Assembly: GCA_023409995.1 (NCBI GenBank)
Contig: JAEYQN010000024.1
Coordinates: 1 to 64,000, forward strand
From: Cyanobacteria bacterium OH_CBB_238
Lineage (GTDB): Bacteria > Cyanobacteriota > Vampirovibrionia > Gastranaerophilales > Gastranaerophilaceae
Reading direction: 5' to 3'
Length of the DNA stretch: 64,000 nt
Position 1 is the first letter of the stretch. Every line of letters starts with the position of its first letter. The notes below the pieces were generated by a model. The model saw only the letters and a list, made by a program, of their open reading frames with translations, made no database searches and was not told the origin of the DNA. The position numbers were made by a program, and so were the translations under genes. Positions 1 through 8,729 of this stretch are shown piece by piece.

Positions 1-1
1 G

Positions 2-310
2 GTTAAAGATGATGTTTATTTTAAAAATAAGCTTTATATAAAAAAGGGAACTATAGCTACAGGTCTTGTTACAACTCTTATTCCTAATACTTGGGGCGGT
101 GTTCCCGCAAAAATCGAAGTTGAACAATTCGAAACAACAACTGTATATTCAAAACCACAAAAGCTGAATGGGGCAATTTTTAAATCAGGAAATTCGCATC
201 GAGGTGCTGTTATCGCTTTTATTTCATATTTTACAATTAGGGGTGGTGAAGTACAGATTAAACCGGAGAAGGATGTTTTTTCATTCTCTATTAAGGACGT
301 TTCGAAATGA
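2..310 (+). CDS. Partial CDS, C-terminal part of a protein similar to its downstream neighbour
   Basis: This frame is open from the left edge and ends in a TGA that overlaps the next start codon as ATGA. About 102 residues are visible. The pattern DDVYFKNKLYIKKGT, followed by a Gly/Val-rich stretch and KIEVEQFE, matches the layout of the next protein (KDVYVSSKLLYPKNT ... YIQISEFRI), so the two look like tandem paralogues. Alternating hydrophobic residues suggest a beta-rich domain. The N-terminus, including any signal peptide, lies outside the window. I do not recognise the function. Translational coupling with the next gene is likely from the overlap. Confidence 0.7.
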   Translation, partial: VKDDVYFKNKLYIKKGTIATGLVTTLIPNTWGGVPAKIEVEQFETTTVYSKPQKLNGAIFKSGNSHRGAVIAFISYFTIRGGEVQIKPEKDVFSFSIKDVSK

Positions 311-774
311 AAAAGTATTTATTTGTTTTTATGTTGTTTTTATTTTCTCAGCTTTCTACATGTGCTTCAGAGAAAGTGCCTATTTTTATTACTCCAAACG
401 AACTTATTTCGACAAATAAAGATGATGTAGATATTGGAGATACTCTTTCTTTTATTCTTATCAAAGATGTTTATGTAAGTTCAAAATTATTATATCCAAA
501 AAACACGCCAGTTGAAGCATATGTTGACTATGTTTATGATAACGGTTTTGTTGCAGATAGCGCATATATTCAAATTTCAGAATTTAGAATTCTGAATCAA
601 GAAAATAAGTGGGATGTAATACCATATCCCCTTAAAATATATGGAAATGAGTGTCGCTCTCGTAATGAGCAGTTTTTGAAAAAGAATTTTCACTATGTTG
701 CTAAATTAATTCGAGGTGATGAAGTAAATATAGAGCCTGGAATGAAAAATTTTACATTGTTTATATCCCGCTAG
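307..774 (+). CDS. Secreted or periplasmic beta-rich protein of unknown function
   Basis: This is a 155-residue protein with a clear Sec-type signal peptide: two N-terminal lysines, a hydrophobic run of about 15 residues and a likely cut near TCAS (about residue 21). The mature part is beta-rich and mentions no known catalytic motif. It shares the DVYxxxKLxxxKxT segment with the partial gene upstream, whose stop codon it overlaps. The following gmhA is 20 bases away on the same strand, which suggests an envelope-related operon, but that is context only. The function is not recognised. Confidence 0.75.
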   Translation: MKKYLFVFMLFLFSQLSTCASEKVPIFITPNELISTNKDDVDIGDTLSFILIKDVYVSSKLLYPKNTPVEAYVDYVYDNGFVADSAYIQISEFRILNQENKWDVIPYPLKIYGNECRSRNEQFLKKNFHYVAKLIRGDEVNIEPGMKNFTLFISR

Positions 775-794
775 AGTTAGATATTGAGGTTTTG

Positions 795-1367
795 ATGTTA
801 GCAAAAAAGTATGTTCAAAAATCTATTGAGACAAAACAAAAGATTTTATCTTCAGATATTATTTTAAATATTGTGAATAAAATTGCTGATGAAATTATAA
901 AAGTATATCGACATGGTAATAAAGTTATTTTTGTTGGTAATGGTGGATCAGCTGCTGACGCTCAGCATCTAGCAGCGGAATTGGTGTCAAAGTTCTACTT
1001 TGAAAGAAAAGCTCTAGATGCAGTTGCTCTAACAACAAATACTTCAATTTTGACAGCAATTGCAAATGACTACGATTTTGAAAATGTGTTTTCAAGACAG
1101 CTGGAAGCTTGTGGAAAAAAAGGGGATCTTTTATTTTCAATTTCGACGTCAGGTAGTTCAAAGAATGTGATTTTAGCAATTAAGACTGCTAAAAAAATAG
1201 GAATGAAGTCAATATCATTTACTGGTGAAATGGAGTCAGAGATGTCTGAGCTTTCTGATATTACTTTAAAAATACCTAGTGATGAAACACCAATAATACA
1301 GGAATCTCATATTATGCTTGGGCATGTTATTTGCGCAATTGTTGAATCGAGTTTGATAAAAAAATAA
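795..1367 (+). CDS. gmhA: Phosphoheptose isomerase (sedoheptulose-7-phosphate isomerase)
   Basis: GmhA converts sedoheptulose 7-phosphate to D-glycero-D-manno-heptose 7-phosphate, the first step of ADP-heptose synthesis for lipopolysaccharide inner core. The 190-residue length and the SIS-domain motifs fit the family: NGGSAADAQH near residue 50, the phosphate-binding STSGSS near 120 and the C-terminal QESHIMLGH segment holding the usual active-site Glu and His. I chose the ATG rather than the adjacent in-frame TTG because the GAGG ribosome site lies five bases before the ATG. A perfect hairpin terminator follows at once. The gene supports a Gram-negative outer membrane and fits the glycan cluster a few kilobases downstream. 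Confidence 0.93.
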   Translation: MLAKKYVQKSIETKQKILSSDIILNIVNKIADEIIKVYRHGNKVIFVGNGGSAADAQHLAAELVSKFYFERKALDAVALTTNTSILTAIANDYDFENVFSRQLEACGKKGDLLFSISTSGSSKNVILAIKTAKKIGMKSISFTGEMESEMSELSDITLKIPSDETPIIQESHIMLGHVICAIVESSLIKK

Positions 1368-1388
1368 GGGTCATAAGACCCTTATTTT
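1361..1388. terminator. Bidirectional intrinsic terminator after gmhA
   Basis: A perfect 12-bp inverted repeat (AAAATAAGGGTC / GACCCTTATTTT) with a four-base ATAA loop. The A-rich and T-rich flanks give a U-run in both directions, so it can end gmhA and the convergent reverse-strand phage-like genes. Confidence 0.85.
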
Positions 1389-1393
1389 CAAGT

Positions 1394-1708
1394 TTATGTT
1401 TCAGAAAGAGTAAGTCCATCTATGTAGTCCTTAAGTAATTCATAGATTATTTGAACTATTGTACTAGTGTTTGCAATTAATATTTTTATAAAAAAACTCA
1501 CTATAAAATTTGAAGAAACAAATGTTATCGAAATATATTTTTGTATTGCCCCTACAACAAGTTCTTTTTTTTGTGGGCCAAGAAGATCTTTATTTCTTAC
1601 ATAATAAATTATTTCTTCTTTAATTTTATTTTTTAGTTTATTTATATTGTCACGTGTGAAAATTGATTTGAATTTATTTCTAAAATCAAAGTAGCTTAGA
1701 ATGTTCAT
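1394..1708 (-). CDS. Small membrane protein, possibly phage holin-like
   Basis: The 104-residue protein has a charged N-terminal half with NKDLLGPQKKELVVGAI and a hydrophobic segment near residues 62-82 (ITFVSSNFIVSFFIKILIA). The GPQKKELVVGAI-type segment recalls phage holin-like families, and the gene is last in a reverse-strand row of phage tail-type genes, a common place for a holin. Both points are suggestive only. An alternative is a small membrane anchor unrelated to lysis. No endolysin gene is visible next to it. Confidence 0.5.
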   Translation of the reverse strand: MNILSYFDFRNKFKSIFTRDNINKLKNKIKEEIIYYVRNKDLLGPQKKELVVGAIQKYISITFVSSNFIVSFFIKILIANTSTIVQIIYELLKDYIDGLTLSET

Positions 1709-1729
1709 ATTATTACTTCCTTTATCTTT

Positions 1730-2269
1730 CTAGTATGTAATGTCTAGATTTTCTAGTTCGGTTATGGAGTCACAGTTAGTTATGAGGTTAATGTAATAAG
1801 GATTCTTTTCTTCCCAAACATATGCTGTTAGCTCTTTAATTAAAGCTTCTATGTTTTTTAAATCCTCCTTTGTGCAAGGAATAGATGATGTTCCATCCAT
1901 ACCAAACCATTTTTTTTGTTCTTCCTGATTCATGGAATTGTAAGTTGAGCTTAAATTTATTTTTTGATCAGTATCTGAATCAAACAAAATGCCTTTATAA
2001 AGAACTCCACTTGAAAGCTTTTTCTCTCTTTCAGTTTTGTTTATCTCTAATTTTGTTGTTTTTAAATTACTTAGTCTTTTTGCATTTTCCAGAGAAATAT
2101 TAGTTTTTTCTGTAAGATACCAATTTCCATCAAAGAGTGATTGACAGACATCGAATAATTTAAATCCTAATGATTCAAAATATTGAATGTCACTGCCAAC
2201 AGCTACGTCACACAAGCCACTATCTATGTTAATTATTTTTGCATATTTATTCATTTTAACTTTCTCCAA
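1730..2269 (-). CDS. Phage tail-associated protein (tail fibre accessory type)
   Basis: A 179-residue protein. The N-terminal pattern DSGLCDVAVGSD, then FESLGF, then DVCQSLFDGNWYL, resembles a small protein commonly found beside tail fibre genes in gut phages and prophages. The C-terminal half is helical and charged and contains MNQEEQKKWFGMDG. It starts inside the end of the tail fibre gene upstream (14-base overlap), so the two are translated together. I do not know its molecular role; a chaperone or fibre-capping role is possible but unproven. Confidence 0.55.
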   Translation of the reverse strand: MEKVKMNKYAKIINIDSGLCDVAVGSDIQYFESLGFKLFDVCQSLFDGNWYLTEKTNISLENAKRLSNLKTTKLEINKTEREKKLSSGVLYKGILFDSDTDQKINLSSTYNSMNQEEQKKWFGMDGTSSIPCTKEDLKNIEALIKELTAYVWEEKNPYYINLITNCDSITELENLDITY

Positions 2270-2978
2270 TACAAGGGTAAAATATTAGTGACACATTGGT
2301 ATTGCCCCCGGTGCACAAGAAGGTCTGACTTTTTGAGATAGGAAAAAGCACTGTGCTATCAAAGTTGCTTTGACTGCCAGGGGTTCTAGTATGCCAATAG
2401 CCGATATTTGTTCCATCTATATATAGATAAAGCTTCGATGCAGGGCCATCCGTGTTTTCCGAAACACTGGGTTGAATTTTTATCCACCCATTTTTTTCGG
2501 CGGTGTACGTTGTACCCCACGATTTTGTTATTCCTTTTGAATACTCAGGAATTGGTATCTTTGAGATTGTATTTTTTCCCGTTACTGAAATGTTGCTTAG
2601 GTTTTTATCAGCCAGTGTTGAAATGTTTTCGGTTGTGCAATAATTGTTATCATTGAGCAATTGACTTATCTTTGTTGGAATGAACTCTTGAGTAACAAAA
2701 TTTTTATCATTGTCTAGCTGGCTTAAATTTTGTGGAATTTGCTCCAGTGTAGTGAAGCCCATATCATTTTCTAAATCACTTATTTTGTTTGGTATTGTAA
2801 GTATTTTTTCTTTGATTGGGTTTAATACTTCAAAATGTGCATTATCGCTATGATTATGTTGAGAAAGTATTGCGTCAAAAGATTCATTAAATTCTATATT
2901 TATTTTTGTTTGAGGTTGCGTAATTTCTAAACTAATTTCAGGTATTTCTATTGAGGATATTTGTATAGAATTATCCAT
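2256..2978 (-). CDS. Phage tail fibre / receptor-binding-type protein
   Basis: A 240-residue protein. Residues about 60-130 contain repeated units of the kind IPNKISDLENDMGF, IPQNLSQLDNDKNF and IPTKISQLLNDNNY. This ISxLxNDxxF repeat is a familiar element of phage tail fibres. The C-terminal third (about 150-240) is a beta-rich stretch with GWIKIQPSVS and YLYIDGTNIGYW, consistent with a distal jelly-roll-like tip. It overlaps the baseplate-like gene before it by 8 bases and the tail-associated gene after it. The short length compared with complete fibres suggests a compact or reduced version. Confidence 0.7.
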   Translation of the reverse strand: MDNSIQISSIEIPEISLEITQPQTKINIEFNESFDAILSQHNHSDNAHFEVLNPIKEKILTIPNKISDLENDMGFTTLEQIPQNLSQLDNDKNFVTQEFIPTKISQLLNDNNYCTTENISTLADKNLSNISVTGKNTISKIPIPEYSKGITKSWGTTYTAEKNGWIKIQPSVSENTDGPASKLYLYIDGTNIGYWHTRTPGSQSNFDSTVLFPISKSQTFLCTGGNTNVSLIFYPCIGES

Positions 2979-3345
2979 CTATACCTCCTACCTGTGGATA
3001 AATGTACATCATTGGCGGATTTGAGAAATCCTTTGGAATTATTGTAAGTGCATAGTCTTTTCCGCTACTTAATTTTAGTCCCCAGTAATATACAGTGTAA
3101 GAATTAGGTAAGTCTAAAAGTTTTCCCGTTTCTTCAGGTGTAAGATTTACTGTTATAGAGTTTCCATTAAGATCCAAATAATCTTTTTTTATGACTATTT
3201 TTTCATCTGAATCATTTATATTTTTTTTGATGAAAAAATGTAGGGTATACCCGGTTAAGTCTTGATTAAATTTAAAATTAAAAGTCGCACTATCACCTTT
3301 TCGTCCTCTGATTAATAGTGTGTTTTCATCAATTATGAAGGGCAT
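2971..3345 (-). CDS. Baseplate-upper-protein-like (BppU N-terminal type) phage protein
   Basis: A 124-residue protein. RGRKGDSATFNFKF near the N-terminus, then LTGYTLHFFIKK, a predicted run of beta strands with SITVNLTPEETGKLL, and YTVYYWGLKLSSGK match the layout of the BppU-type N-terminal domain that attaches receptor-binding proteins to a tail. The start has AGGAA eight bases before the ATG. It heads the four-gene reverse-strand module. The domain stands alone here, with the fibre in a separate gene, so it may be the adaptor. Confidence 0.65.
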   Translation of the reverse strand: MPFIIDENTLLIRGRKGDSATFNFKFNQDLTGYTLHFFIKKNINDSDEKIVIKKDYLDLNGNSITVNLTPEETGKLLDLPNSYTVYYWGLKLSSGKDYALTIIPKDFSNPPMMYIYPQVGGIDG

Positions 3346-3435
3346 TTATTTTCCTTTCTAACTATCTACTTTTCAAGTTTATAAAACTAAAATTATTAGA
3401 ATGAACAAATAAATGTGGTTATTCCTATATTCTGC

Positions 3436-4206
3436 TTACCAGTCGAAAATTATAGATAATAATTTCCAATAAAATAGCCAATTTTTGCCTTGGAGCATGT
3501 TTTCGTCTATGTTTTTATATTGCCATCCGTTTATTATTTTCAAAGAAACAAATTCATCTAAAATATCCTCTAATCTGTCTCGTATTTGAAATGGTGCAAG
3601 AAAACTGTAGTTGGAGTCTAGTTGCTCCATTAACTTTTGTACCTGAACCTGTGAGCGTTTGTTTGTTTTGTTAGATTTGTATATTTCTAAAAATAAACCA
3701 AGGTCTTTATTCCAAGATTTGAGTTTCGGGTTGAAATTTATTATATGAGAGCTTATTTTTGTTTGATTTCTTATATCTCTTATGATTTTTTCATTTAATA
3801 AAATCGCGAAATTATAGTTTTTATATTCTATTTTCTCTATTATATTGTTTTGATCTAAAAAATTGATACTGTTTCTGATTTTTTCTTTCATTGATGTCTT
3901 GAATCCACTTTTGGTATTATTCAATTTGAAGTTATTCTCTTTACCTCTGAACAAAAGGAAATCTTCACAACAGCAATAAATTAAATTATCATTATGTCGT
4001 TCGGTTATGTGAAGATGAAGCAAAACTAGGAAGCAATCTACTATTTCATAGGTTATAGTATCTGATTTTAGTATTTTTTTTAAATAGTCTTTCCCAGATA
4101 AATTATCTAAAAATGTATATGATGAGATTCTATTGGGATGTTGATATTTATTTGGTTTATTTGTTTTTCGTTTTAAATTTGGTAGTTGATATAATTCGTT
4201 AGTCAT
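3436..4206 (-). CDS. Hypothetical protein, possibly winged-helix replication-initiator-like
   Basis: A 256-residue, strongly Lys/Asn-rich, mostly helical protein. Residues 60-140 read like a helix-rich N-terminal domain with IYCCCEDFLLFRG, and residues 165-255 contain KLKSWNKDLGLFLEI, a long helix and a final W-rich segment (NGWQYKN ... NWLFYWKLL). The layout recalls Rep-like or helix-turn-helix proteins of small mobile elements, but I see no diagnostic motif. It lies upstream of the tail-type genes on the same strand with a 90-base gap, so it may belong to the same acquired module. Confidence 0.45.
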   Translation of the reverse strand: MTNELYQLPNLKRKTNKPNKYQHPNRISSYTFLDNLSGKDYLKKILKSDTITYEIVDCFLVLLHLHITERHNDNLIYCCCEDFLLFRGKENNFKLNNTKSGFKTSMKEKIRNSINFLDQNNIIEKIEYKNYNFAILLNEKIIRDIRNQTKISSHIINFNPKLKSWNKDLGLFLEIYKSNKTNKRSQVQVQKLMEQLDSNYSFLAPFQIRDRLEDILDEFVSLKIINGWQYKNIDENMLQGKNWLFYWKLLSIIFDW

Positions 4207-4348
4207 TATTTTTTTATCTTTCTTATATCTAAATTATATGGATTTTATTTTTTTAGAAAATCCGTATTAATACTTACGTAATGAATATTAGCCTTGTGTA
4301 CATCCCTTGATTAATGTTTGATTTGTTTCGTCAATGTAAAATAAACTA

Positions 4349-4726
4349 ATGAAACATCTATTTTACTTAGTATTGATATATTTTTGTTGTACATTGCCAG
4401 CAAGTGCGCATTTGTATTTGGAAAAGGAATACCAACGAGCGTGGTGTTCGGCTAACAATGGTAAAATGGAAGTTGTGCTTCCAGATAAAGCACGGGTTGA
4501 CTGCGTAATGGGTGATTACGCAATAGAGTTTGATTTTGCAAAGAAATGGGGAGAAGCTATTGGCCAGTCCCTGTATTATGCTGCCGTTTTAAATAGAAAG
4601 CCTGGAATTGTATTGATTCTTGAAAATGGAGAAAAAGACAATAAATATTTAGAACGTGTTAATAGAGTTGCTCAAAGTCATAATATTAAAATTTGGACTA
4701 TGACTCCAGCTCATGTGAATTTTTAG
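4349..4726 (+). CDS. Secreted small protein with a PD-(D/E)XK-nuclease-like signature
   Basis: The 125-residue protein has a signal peptide ending near PASA (residue 20). The mature part contains ARVDCVMGDYAIEFDFAKKW followed by EAIGQSLYYA and KPGIVLILE. The order Asp51, Glu60-x-Asp62, then a helix with Gln73 and a hydrophobic strand resembles the core of PD-(D/E)XK-fold enzymes; the usual Lys of the (D/E)XK triplet is Asp here and Lys65/66 lie close by. An export signal on such a fold is unusual. An AT-only inverted repeat (4738-4760) after the stop may act as a weak terminator. Activity is not shown. Confidence 0.6.
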   Translation: MKHLFYLVLIYFCCTLPASAHLYLEKEYQRAWCSANNGKMEVVLPDKARVDCVMGDYAIEFDFAKKWGEAIGQSLYYAAVLNRKPGIVLILENGEKDNKYLERVNRVAQSHNIKIWTMTPAHVNF

Positions 4727-4840
4727 TTTTATAGTTTTTTATTTTTATAATAAAAAATAAAGATCATTTCTATGATTGTAAAAAACTTGATAAAATTAAG
4801 AATTTTGCTTAAACTAATTAAGTTATAAAGAGAGTTGTAT

Positions 4841-5239
4841 ATGAATTATAAATTGATGGAGATGTCAGTTTTTGGCGACGAAAGAGGAAAGCTCGTGTCG
4901 CTGGAGTCCAATAAAAATATTCCTTTTGATATAAAAAGGGTTTATTATATTTTTGATACTCTTCCTGATCAGGATAGAGGACAACATGCTCATAAAAATC
5001 TTGAGCAGGTTATTGTTGCAATGGATGGTGCCTGTCAATTTGTTTTAGATGATGGAAAAAATAGAGAGACTGTTTGGCTAAATCGTCCTGATGTCGGTCT
5101 TTATATTGGTAAAAATATGTGGAGAGAGATGAAGCATTTTTCATATGGTTGCAAGTTAATGGTGATAGCTAGTGATCATTATAACCCCGAAGAATACATA
5201 AGAAATTATTCTGATTTTTTAGAAGAGGTTGATTTATAA
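4841..5239 (+). CDS. fdtA: dTDP-4-keto-6-deoxyhexose 3,4-ketoisomerase-like cupin
   Basis: The 132-residue single cupin matches FdtA/QdtA-type sugar 3,4-ketoisomerases: [12 protein letters not shown] at the N-terminus, IKRVYYIFD, then the cupin segment [21 protein letters not shown] and a Trp-Arg-Glu-Met segment. It would turn dTDP-4-keto-6-deoxyglucose into the 3-keto isomer for amination. It is followed directly by an acetyltransferase and a PLP aminotransferase, which is the diagnostic trio for dTDP-Fuc3NAc or dTDP-Qui3NAc. Which epimer forms cannot be told from this sequence. I took the ATG, which has an AGAGAG ribosome site six bases upstream, over an in-frame TTG two codons earlier. Confidence 0.85.
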   Translation: MNYKLMEMSVFGDERGKLVSLESNKNIPFDIKRVYYIFDTLPDQDRGQHAHKNLEQVIVAMDGACQFVLDDGKNRETVWLNRPDVGLYIGKNMWREMKHFSYGCKLMVIASDHYNPEEYIRNYSDFLEEVDL

Positions 5240-5694
5240 TGCCTTATATACACCCTTTATCTGATGTTCAGACGAAAAATATTGGAAAAGACACAAAAAT
5301 TTGGCAGTTTTGTGTTGTCTTGGAAGGCGCTGTTATAGGTAGTGATTGCAATATTTGTTCAAATGTTTTTATTGAAAACGATGTTGTCGTTGGAAATAAT
5401 GTGACTATAAAGTGTGGTGTGCAATTGTGGGATGGAATTGATATAGAGGATAATGTCTTTATTGGGTCGAATGTGACATTTACAAATGATAAAAATCCTG
5501 TTTCTCACAATAAAAACTGGGTATTGGAAAAAACAATTGTAAAAAAAGGGGCATCAATTGGGGCAAACGCTACTATTCTACCCGGGATTGTTATTGGTGA
5601 GAATGCAATAATTGGTGCTGGAAGCGTAGTTTTAAAGGATGTAAATCCAAATTCAACAGTTGTAGGCAATCCAGCGAGAGAAATATCAAAGTAA
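5239..5694 (+). CDS. Hexapeptide-repeat acetyltransferase for dTDP-3-amino-3,6-dideoxyhexose
   Basis: A 151-residue left-handed beta-helix protein with repeated hexapeptides (for example [20 protein letters not shown] and the imperfect copies after it) and the usual end segment [19 protein letters not shown]. It is of the WbbJ/FdtC/QdtC type, which transfers acetyl from acetyl-CoA to the amino sugar made by the neighbouring aminotransferase. Its start codon overlaps the fdtA stop (TAATG) and the aminotransferase begins two bases after its end, so the three are translated as one unit. Confidence 0.85.
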   Translation: MPYIHPLSDVQTKNIGKDTKIWQFCVVLEGAVIGSDCNICSNVFIENDVVVGNNVTIKCGVQLWDGIDIEDNVFIGSNVTFTNDKNPVSHNKNWVLEKTIVKKGASIGANATILPGIVIGENAIIGAGSVVLKDVNPNSTVVGNPAREISK

Positions 5695-5696
5695 AT

Positions 5697-6788
5697 ATGA
5701 TTAAATTTTTAGATTTAAAAAAAATTAATGAACAGTACATAGGTGAAATAAATAAAAATACAGAGGATGTAATAAATTCTGGTTGGTATTTATCGGGTAA
5801 ATTTAATGAATTGTTTTCAATGCAATTTGCCAAGTTTTGTGGTGTAAAACATGTAATTGGTGTTGCAAACGGTCTAGATGCGCTTAACTTGATTATAAAA
5901 GCTTATGGCTTTGGGGCTGGTGACGAAATTATAGTTCCGGCAAATACCTATATCGCTTCTGTTTTGGCCATTTCTCAAAATGGCTGTAATCCTGTTTTTG
6001 TTGAGCCAAATATTAACACATATAATATTGATGTAGATTTGATTGAAGAAAAAATTACTGATAAAACAAAGGCGATAATGGTTGTTCATTTATATGGGCA
6101 GGCTGTTGAAATGGAAAAAGTTGTGAATTTAGCACGTAAATATGACTTGAAAATCATTGAAGATGCTGCTCAAGCACATGGCGCTTTATATAAAGGTAAA
6201 AGAGTTGGTAATCTGGGAGATGCTGCAGGCTTTTCTTTTTATCCCGGTAAGAATTTGGGTTGCCTTGGTGATGGAGGCGCTGTTACTACTAATGATGATG
6301 AACTCGCTGCCAAAATTAAAGCTATAGCCAATTATGGCTCTAATGTGAAATATAACCATATCTATAAAGGAGTAAATTCTCGTTTAGATGAGATTCAAGC
6401 AGGAGTTCTTTATGCAAAGTTAGCAGGATTAGACAGCGATAATTCCAGAAGACGTGAGATATCAAGATATTATAGAGAGAATATTAAAAATCAAAAAATT
6501 GTACTTCCTAGTACTTATTCTGAAGAAAGTCATGTCTGGCATCTTTTTGTTGTGAGAACAGAACAAAGAGACGCGTTTCAGAAGTATTTATCAGATAATG
6601 GCATTCAAACAATTATACATTATCCTACGCCGCCTCATAAGCAGTTAGCATATGAAGAATTCTCAAGTATGGAATTGCCTATTACAGAACTAATACACGA
6701 GCAGGTTATTAGCATTCCAATTTCTCCTGTTATGACAGATTCTGAAGTTGAAGAAGTTGTAAATGTCATAAATGGATATTCAGCCTAA
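5697..6788 (+). CDS. fdtB: DegT/DnrJ/EryC1/StrS-family sugar aminotransferase (FdtB-like)
   Basis: The 363-residue PLP enzyme has the family landmarks: NGLDAL near residue 60 for cofactor phosphate, IVVHLYGQ near 130, EDAAQAHGA near 160 with the cofactor Asp, and the Schiff-base Lys in [14 protein letters not shown] near 185. Paired with the 3,4-ketoisomerase it should aminate C3 of the dTDP-3-keto-6-deoxyhexose. Length is normal. The 149 bases that follow before the next gene contain no other reading frame I would support and may hold a promoter. Confidence 0.87.
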   Translation: MIKFLDLKKINEQYIGEINKNTEDVINSGWYLSGKFNELFSMQFAKFCGVKHVIGVANGLDALNLIIKAYGFGAGDEIIVPANTYIASVLAISQNGCNPVFVEPNINTYNIDVDLIEEKITDKTKAIMVVHLYGQAVEMEKVVNLARKYDLKIIEDAAQAHGALYKGKRVGNLGDAAGFSFYPGKNLGCLGDGGAVTTNDDELAAKIKAIANYGSNVKYNHIYKGVNSRLDEIQAGVLYAKLAGLDSDNSRRREISRYYRENIKNQKIVLPSTYSEESHVWHLFVVRTEQRDAFQKYLSDNGIQTIIHYPTPPHKQLAYEEFSSMELPITELIHEQVISIPISPVMTDSEVEEVVNVINGYSA

Positions 6789-6937
6789 GTAAACCTTTTA
6801 TTTGTTAATTTTTTGAAAATATATGACTTATGTTGTATTTTTTTTGCTAAACTGTTTATATTCTAGCTTAATCAAATATATAAGCTTTTGGATAAGTTTA
6901 ATTGTGCAAGGCTACACAGATAATAAAGGGCTAAATT

Positions 6938-7777
6938 TTGAAAATAGTTGTAACTGGTGCAAATGGTTATATTGGTAGGCATGTAGTAAATGCCTTGATA
7001 AAATTTGGACATGATATAACAGCAGTTGATATATGCTCTAAAGATCCTGAATCTGTTGTTAAAGTTATTTCGTTAGATGTTTTGAATTCTGACGAAAATT
7101 TATATGAAAAACTCGGTAAGCCTGACGCTATTGTTCATTTGGCATGGCAGGACGGTTTTGTTCATAATGCTTTTTCTCATATTGAGAAGTTGCCCCTTCA
7201 TTTTAACTTTATAAATAAAATGGCCAAATCAGGAGTTAGTCATTTTCTTGTTATGGGCTCAATGCATGAGGTTGGTTATTTCGAAGGCGCTATAACAGAA
7301 TCTACGCCAACCAATCCGACTTCTCTATATGGAATAGCTAAGAACTCTTTGAGGCAGGCATTAGATGTTTTGTTTAAGGATAAAGATGTTTGTTTTCAGT
7401 GGATAAGAGCTTTTTACATTTTTGGTGATGATCGTTCAAATCATTCAATTTTTACAAAATTGTTAGAGATGGAAGCCTCAGGTCAAACTTTATTCCCGTT
7501 TACAGATGGCAATAATAAGTACGATTTTGAACATATATCAATTTTGGCAGAGCAAATCGCTGCTGTTGTTTCACAAAAAGAAATTACAGGTATAATAAAT
7601 TGTTGCTCCGGTCAACCTGTAAAGTTAAAAGACAAAATAGAAGAGTTTTTGAAACTAAATAATCTTAAAATTAAGTTGGATTATGGTAAATATCCTTCTA
7701 GACCTTATGATTCACCTATCATATATGGTGATAATACAAAAATACAGAAAATTATGAGCGCAAAAAATGTCAAATAA
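6938..7777 (+). CDS. NAD-dependent epimerase/dehydratase (extended SDR)
   Basis: A 279-residue extended short-chain dehydrogenase. It starts with the Rossmann motif TGANGYIGRH and has the catalytic YGIAK (Tyr-x3-Lys) near residue 130 with an upstream Ser in MGSMHEVG. It is likely to epimerise or reduce a nucleotide sugar for the surface glycan; the exact substrate is not evident. The start is TTG: no ATG is present before the Rossmann motif, and an AAAGGG ribosome site lies seven bases upstream. The 3' end overlaps the next glycosyltransferase by 11 bases. Confidence 0.8.
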   Translation: MKIVVTGANGYIGRHVVNALIKFGHDITAVDICSKDPESVVKVISLDVLNSDENLYEKLGKPDAIVHLAWQDGFVHNAFSHIEKLPLHFNFINKMAKSGVSHFLVMGSMHEVGYFEGAITESTPTNPTSLYGIAKNSLRQALDVLFKDKDVCFQWIRAFYIFGDDRSNHSIFTKLLEMEASGQTLFPFTDGNNKYDFEHISILAEQIAAVVSQKEITGIINCCSGQPVKLKDKIEEFLKLNNLKIKLDYGKYPSRPYDSPIIYGDNTKIQKIMSAKNVK

Positions 7778-8729
7778 CCCTGCAATTTCTATTGTAATAC
7801 CTGTTTATAATGGGCAAAATTTCCTATATAAGACATTAGGCAGTATAGAAAAGCAAACTTTTCGAGATTTTGAAGTTATCTGTGTTGATGATATGTCTAC
7901 CGATAATAGTTTGCAAATTTTAAATGAATTTGCTAGTAGAGATACTAGATTTAAAGTTCTTTCACGAAGTGATAAGGGTGGGTGCGCTGTAAAAGGAATT
8001 ATCTATGCAATGCCGCATTGTAATGGAGAGTACTATTTCTTTTGTTCACAAGATGATTGGATTTCTTATGATTGTCTAGAAAAAGTTTATAACAGAGCAA
8101 TAGAAACAGGGGCTGATACAGTATTGCCTGATATGAAATGGTATTATGAAGATGAAGAGGATCATGGCGGCATATATCCACCTAATGAAGACTACGATAC
8201 TGAATTGACTCCACAAGAAGCTTTTGTTAAAAGCTTATATTGGAATATACATGGTTTTTCGCTTAGAAAAATGGATAAACTTAAATCTCTTGGGTTTGAC
8301 GATCGCTATTTTAATAGCTGTGAGTATATGGGGCGTTTATATTATCTGAATAGCAACAAGGTTGTGTTTTCCAAAGGAACTTTTTATTATAGGCAAGATA
8401 ACAAAGATGCAATTACAAAAAGCGTTTCATACCTTACTTTTGGAGAACTAGGAACAAATGTAAGATTACTTAATTTGTTGATAGATAATAAAATTGATAA
8501 AAAAATTACTAGAAGGTATTTAAGAAAAACAACGAATTCAATAAAATATTGGAAAAGAATTTTTGATGAAAACGTTGCCAATTTCTCTGCTGAAAAATCA
8601 GAGTATATAAAAAATATCATAGAAGATGCAAAAAATGATATTTGGGAGTTATCATTAAAAAACAGGTATTACATAAATATCTTAAGAATGCTTTTAGCAG
8701 GTTATAGAAACAGTCGTGGTGGTAAATGA
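7767..8729 (+). CDS. Family 2 glycosyltransferase
   Basis: A 320-residue GT-A enzyme. It opens with SIVIPVYNGQNFLYKTL and EVICVDDMSTDNS, the UDP/nucleotide-binding start of GT2, and has YFFCSQDDW as the metal-binding DxD-type segment near residue 95. The C-terminal 100 residues are helical and basic, which may hold the enzyme at the membrane face. No membrane helix is evident. It overlaps genes on both sides by a few bases, so it lies within one translated unit. The transferred sugar cannot be predicted. Confidence 0.85.
   Translation: MSNNPAISIVIPVYNGQNFLYKTLGSIEKQTFRDFEVICVDDMSTDNSLQILNEFASRDTRFKVLSRSDKGGCAVKGIIYAMPHCNGEYYFFCSQDDWISYDCLEKVYNRAIETGADTVLPDMKWYYEDEEDHGGIYPPNEDYDTELTPQEAFVKSLYWNIHGFSLRKMDKLKSLGFDDRYFNSCEYMGRLYYLNSNKVVFSKGTFYYRQDNKDAITKSVSYLTFGELGTNVRLLNLLIDNKIDKKITRRYLRKTTNSIKYWKRIFDENVANFSAEKSEYIKNIIEDAKNDIWELSLKNRYYINILRMLLAGYRNSRGGK

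Noticed and set aside
168..419. A forward 83-codon frame at the left edge
   Set aside because: It overlaps two coupled frames with similar products and lacks a ribosome site.
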